8,055 nt of DNA from an uncultured Eubacteriales bacterium. Lineage in GTDB: Bacteria; Bacillota; Clostridia; UBA1381; UMGS1253. How positions within the stretch are numbered: position 1 is the first letter of the stretch; each line of letters starts with the position of its first letter. This document shows positions 6,725 through 8,055 of the stretch, in pieces. The notes beneath the pieces are model-generated. The model ran no database searches. It had not been told where the DNA came from and worked only from the letters and a program-made list of their open reading frames with translations. The position numbers were made by a program, and so were the translations under genes. The stretch is taken from NCBI GenBank assembly GCA_900550065.1, contig URQR01000089.1:1-8055 (forward strand), in the 5' to 3' direction.

Positions 6725-6808
6725 CGCAAGAGCAGAGCTCTTGCGCTTGGAAGAAACCGCTGTCGGGACACCGTCCCTCCTCCTGCTGTGCAGGAGCGCG
6801 TTTTCTTC
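6725..6808 (+). ncRNA. Candidate structured leader RNA or small RNA upstream of ispE (class unknown)
   Basis: Downstream of the strong promoter lie four perfect or near-perfect helices. Hairpin A: CGCAAGAGC (6725-6733) with GCTCTTGCG (6737-6745), though its 5' arm may start before the transcript. Closing helix B: GAAGAAA (6750-6756) with TTTCTTC (6802-6808), continued after one C-T mismatch by CGC (6758-6760) with GCG (6798-6800). Inside B are hairpin C, GGGAC (6765-6769) with GTCCC (6773-6777), and hairpin D, CTCCTGC (6780-6786) with GCAGGAG (6790-6796). B, C and D form a three-way junction. Hairpin D is followed after four bases by TTTTCTT, a weak terminator-like feature. I do not recognise the class: T-box, SRP, 6S and common riboswitch cores are not evident. 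It lies ~125 bases before ispE, so it may be a 5' leader. Confidence 0.5.
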
Positions 6809-6934
6809 GGGTTTGTTCGCTAATGACGGCACGCTTACGTGACATTTGTACTGCAATTGTAATGATATATATATACACGGGATAAGAGCTTTTACGCAGA
6901 AGTGATAACGAACGATTACTGAGGATGAACTATC

Positions 6935-7769
6935 ATGGATAAAATCATTGTGAATTCACACGCAAAAATAAATCTATGCTTGGACGTAACTGCAAAGCGA
7001 GACGACGGGTACCACGAAGTAGAAATGATTATGGCGCAATGCGGCCTGTGCGACAGCATTACAATCGAAAAGGCACGTGACGGAATTACGCTTCACACCA
7101 ATTTGGGATTTCTGCCGACGGACGCGCGCAACATCGCAGGCCTTTTTTTCGTATTGTGGTATTAAGGGCGGCGCAAATATTCATATTGCAAAACGGATTC
7201 CCGTCAGCGCGGGGCTGGCGGGCGGGAGCGGCAACGGCGCGGCTGTTCTGCAGGGGCTGAATTCTTTATATGGCACACAGCTTACAAATCAGCAGCTCTG
7301 TGAAATCGCACTCCCACTCGGCGCGGACGTACCATATTGTATTTTAGGGGGGACTATGCTGGCGCGCGGGATCGGTGAGCTGCTCACGCCGCTACCGCCG
7401 CTGCCGCGTACGGCCGTCGTAATCGTTAAGCCGCCGTTCAGCGTATCGACGCCGGCAGTTTACAAAGAAATTGACCGAACAGAAATTGTAACCCGGCCCG
7501 ATATCGACATGTTAACCAAAGCCCTATCTGATAAGGATACAAAAAGCCTTGCGGAAAATATGGTCAACGTCATGGAGGGCGTAACCGCTGCTATGCATCC
7601 TGTAATTGGGCGTATAAAGCAGGAACTGATACGCGGCGGCGCACTCGGCGCGCTGATGAGCGGGAGCGGGCCCTCTGTGTTTGCGCTGTTTGACAGCTAT
7701 GAAAAGGCAAAACGCGCCGCTGCGCCGTTAAAAAAACGGTTTTTCACCTATGTCGGGTGGACAAAATAA
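6935..7769 (+). pseudogene. ispE: 4-(cytidine 5'-diphospho)-2-C-methyl-D-erythritol kinase, frameshifted
   Basis: The GHMP kinase IspE phosphorylates CDP-methylerythritol in the MEP isoprenoid pathway, in the cytoplasm. ATG 6935 follows GAGGATG (6921-6927). The first frame (6935-7165) carries SHAKINLCLDV (conserved Lys11), DDGYHEVEMIM and DARNIAG, then runs to a stop at 7163-7165. The homology resumes one frame over, from FFSYCGIKGG through IPVSAGLAGGSGNGAAVL (the ATP loop), LGADVPYC (conserved Asp) and LMSGSGPSVFALF to the stop at 7767-7769. The shift lies at about 7139-7149, at a run of seven T. Compared with family members I remember, about 4-6 residues also seem missing between NIA and GIKGG, so a small deletion is as likely as a single-base error. 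The rest of the protein looks well preserved. Both frames together give ~278 codons, slightly under the usual length. Confidence 0.9.
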
Positions 7770-7787
7770 GTCAATGGGAGCGATTAC

Positions 7788-8055
7788 ATGAAGGACATAT
7801 CCTGCTGCTTTACCGGGCACAGACCTGCAAAGCTGCCATGGGGCTACAACGAGAGAGACCCTCGCTGCGTCAGACTGAAGAAGCGGATCGCCGATGCGGT
7901 GCTGCTGGCCTATCAGGAGGGGTACCGGCATTTTCTCTGCGGCATGGCCCAGGGCTGCGACCTCTATTTCTGTGAGGCGGTGCTGGCTCTGCGGGAGCGT
8001 TATCCGGAGGTCACTGTGGAGGCCGCCATTCCCTGTCCCACGCAGGCGGACGCCT
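7788..8055 (+). CDS. SLOG-family (DUF1273/YpsA-like) nucleotide-binding protein, 5' part
   Basis: ATG 7788 follows GGGAG (7776-7780) at 7 bases and lies 18 bases after the ispE stop. The 89 visible residues begin MKDISCCFTGHRP and contain LPWGYNERDPRC and CGMAQGCDLYFCEAVLALRE, the FTGHRP and GMAxGxD signatures of the Rossmann-like SLOG/DUF1273 family; the frame runs off the window. The family is thought to bind nucleotide-derived ligands, and this subgroup is often seen on conjugative elements of Firmicutes and in defence-type contexts; no specific function can be given. Third positions are G or C in 68 of 89 codons (76%), against 13 of 30 at the start of ispE. So it may be a horizontally acquired gene, the edge of a mobile element, or sequence from another genome joined at about 7770-7787. 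Confidence 0.85.
   Translation, partial: MKDISCCFTGHRPAKLPWGYNERDPRCVRLKKRIADAVLLAYQEGYRHFLCGMAQGCDLYFCEAVLALRERYPEVTVEAAIPCPTQADA

Noticed and set aside
6864..6875. Short AT dinucleotide run as a repeat or second ispE promoter
   Set aside because: Only about six units; a TTGTAC box at 6846-6851 with ATATAT 17 bases later is possible but too weak to call.
6696..6878. Minus-strand 60-residue ORF
   Set aside because: It covers the plus-strand promoter and structured RNA region, has a basic low-complexity composition and no clear ribosome binding site.
6725..6934. T-box, SRP RNA, 6S RNA or hammerhead ribozyme
   Set aside because: No T-box GGTGGNACCGCG, no SRP GGAAGGNAGCAGC loop, no long 6S rod with central bubble, and CTAATGA does not match the hammerhead CTGATGA core in the needed order.

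Overview
The window reads as a contig from an uncultured, moderate-GC Clostridia-like Firmicute (Oscillospiraceae-type gut or anaerobic-digester lineages fit best, but the taxonomy is inference). Supporting signs are strong AGGAGG-type ribosome binding sites, sigma-A-like promoters with extended -10 boxes, a secreted protein with a copper-amine-oxidase-N 'stalk' domain, a twin-PBPb/PAS/GGDEF receptor, an MEP-pathway ispE, and a SLOG (DUF1273/YpsA-type) gene. No tRNA, rRNA, CRISPR array, IS element or recognised riboswitch class was seen.

Layout. (1) 1-2921, minus strand: a very large exported multidomain protein, open all the way to the left edge. It has a signal peptide, a CBM-like beta-sandwich, a LamG/ConA-like domain, a stalk domain and an alpha-helical, lyase-like C-terminal region. 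The last ~240 bases do not belong to it: 1-~164 read as the C-terminal part of glutamyl-tRNA synthetase (minus strand), and 164-239 read as the ribosome binding site and first codons of psuG (plus strand). The left edge is therefore a mosaic, most likely an assembly or amplification chimera. (2) 2922-3326: divergent promoter region. (3) 3327-5801, plus: membrane-bound diguanylate cyclase with two extracellular solute-binding domains, a PAS-like domain and an intact GGDEF domain with an I-site. (4) 5814-6632, minus: PhnP-like metallo-beta-lactamase-fold hydrolase with a TTG start, converging on (3); the probable terminator of (3) lies inside its 3' end. (5) 6633-6934: compact back-to-back promoters, then a strongly structured leader or small-RNA candidate. 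(6) 6935-7769, plus: ispE broken by a frameshift near 7139-7149. (7) 7788-8055, plus: 5' part of a SLOG-domain gene with much higher GC3 than the rest, possibly another junction or a mobile-element gene.

How the genes may work together. The diguanylate cyclase and the exported polysaccharide-associated protein are transcribed divergently from one 405-bp region. That suggests, but does not prove, that an external small-molecule signal is converted into c-di-GMP next to a surface glycan-binding or glycan-degrading function. The hydrolase and ispE share a divergent promoter region but have no evident pathway link. I see no clear new multi-gene system. The items most worth following are the unassigned structured RNA before ispE, the architecture of the exported protein, and the mosaic edges, which any automated annotation would misread.
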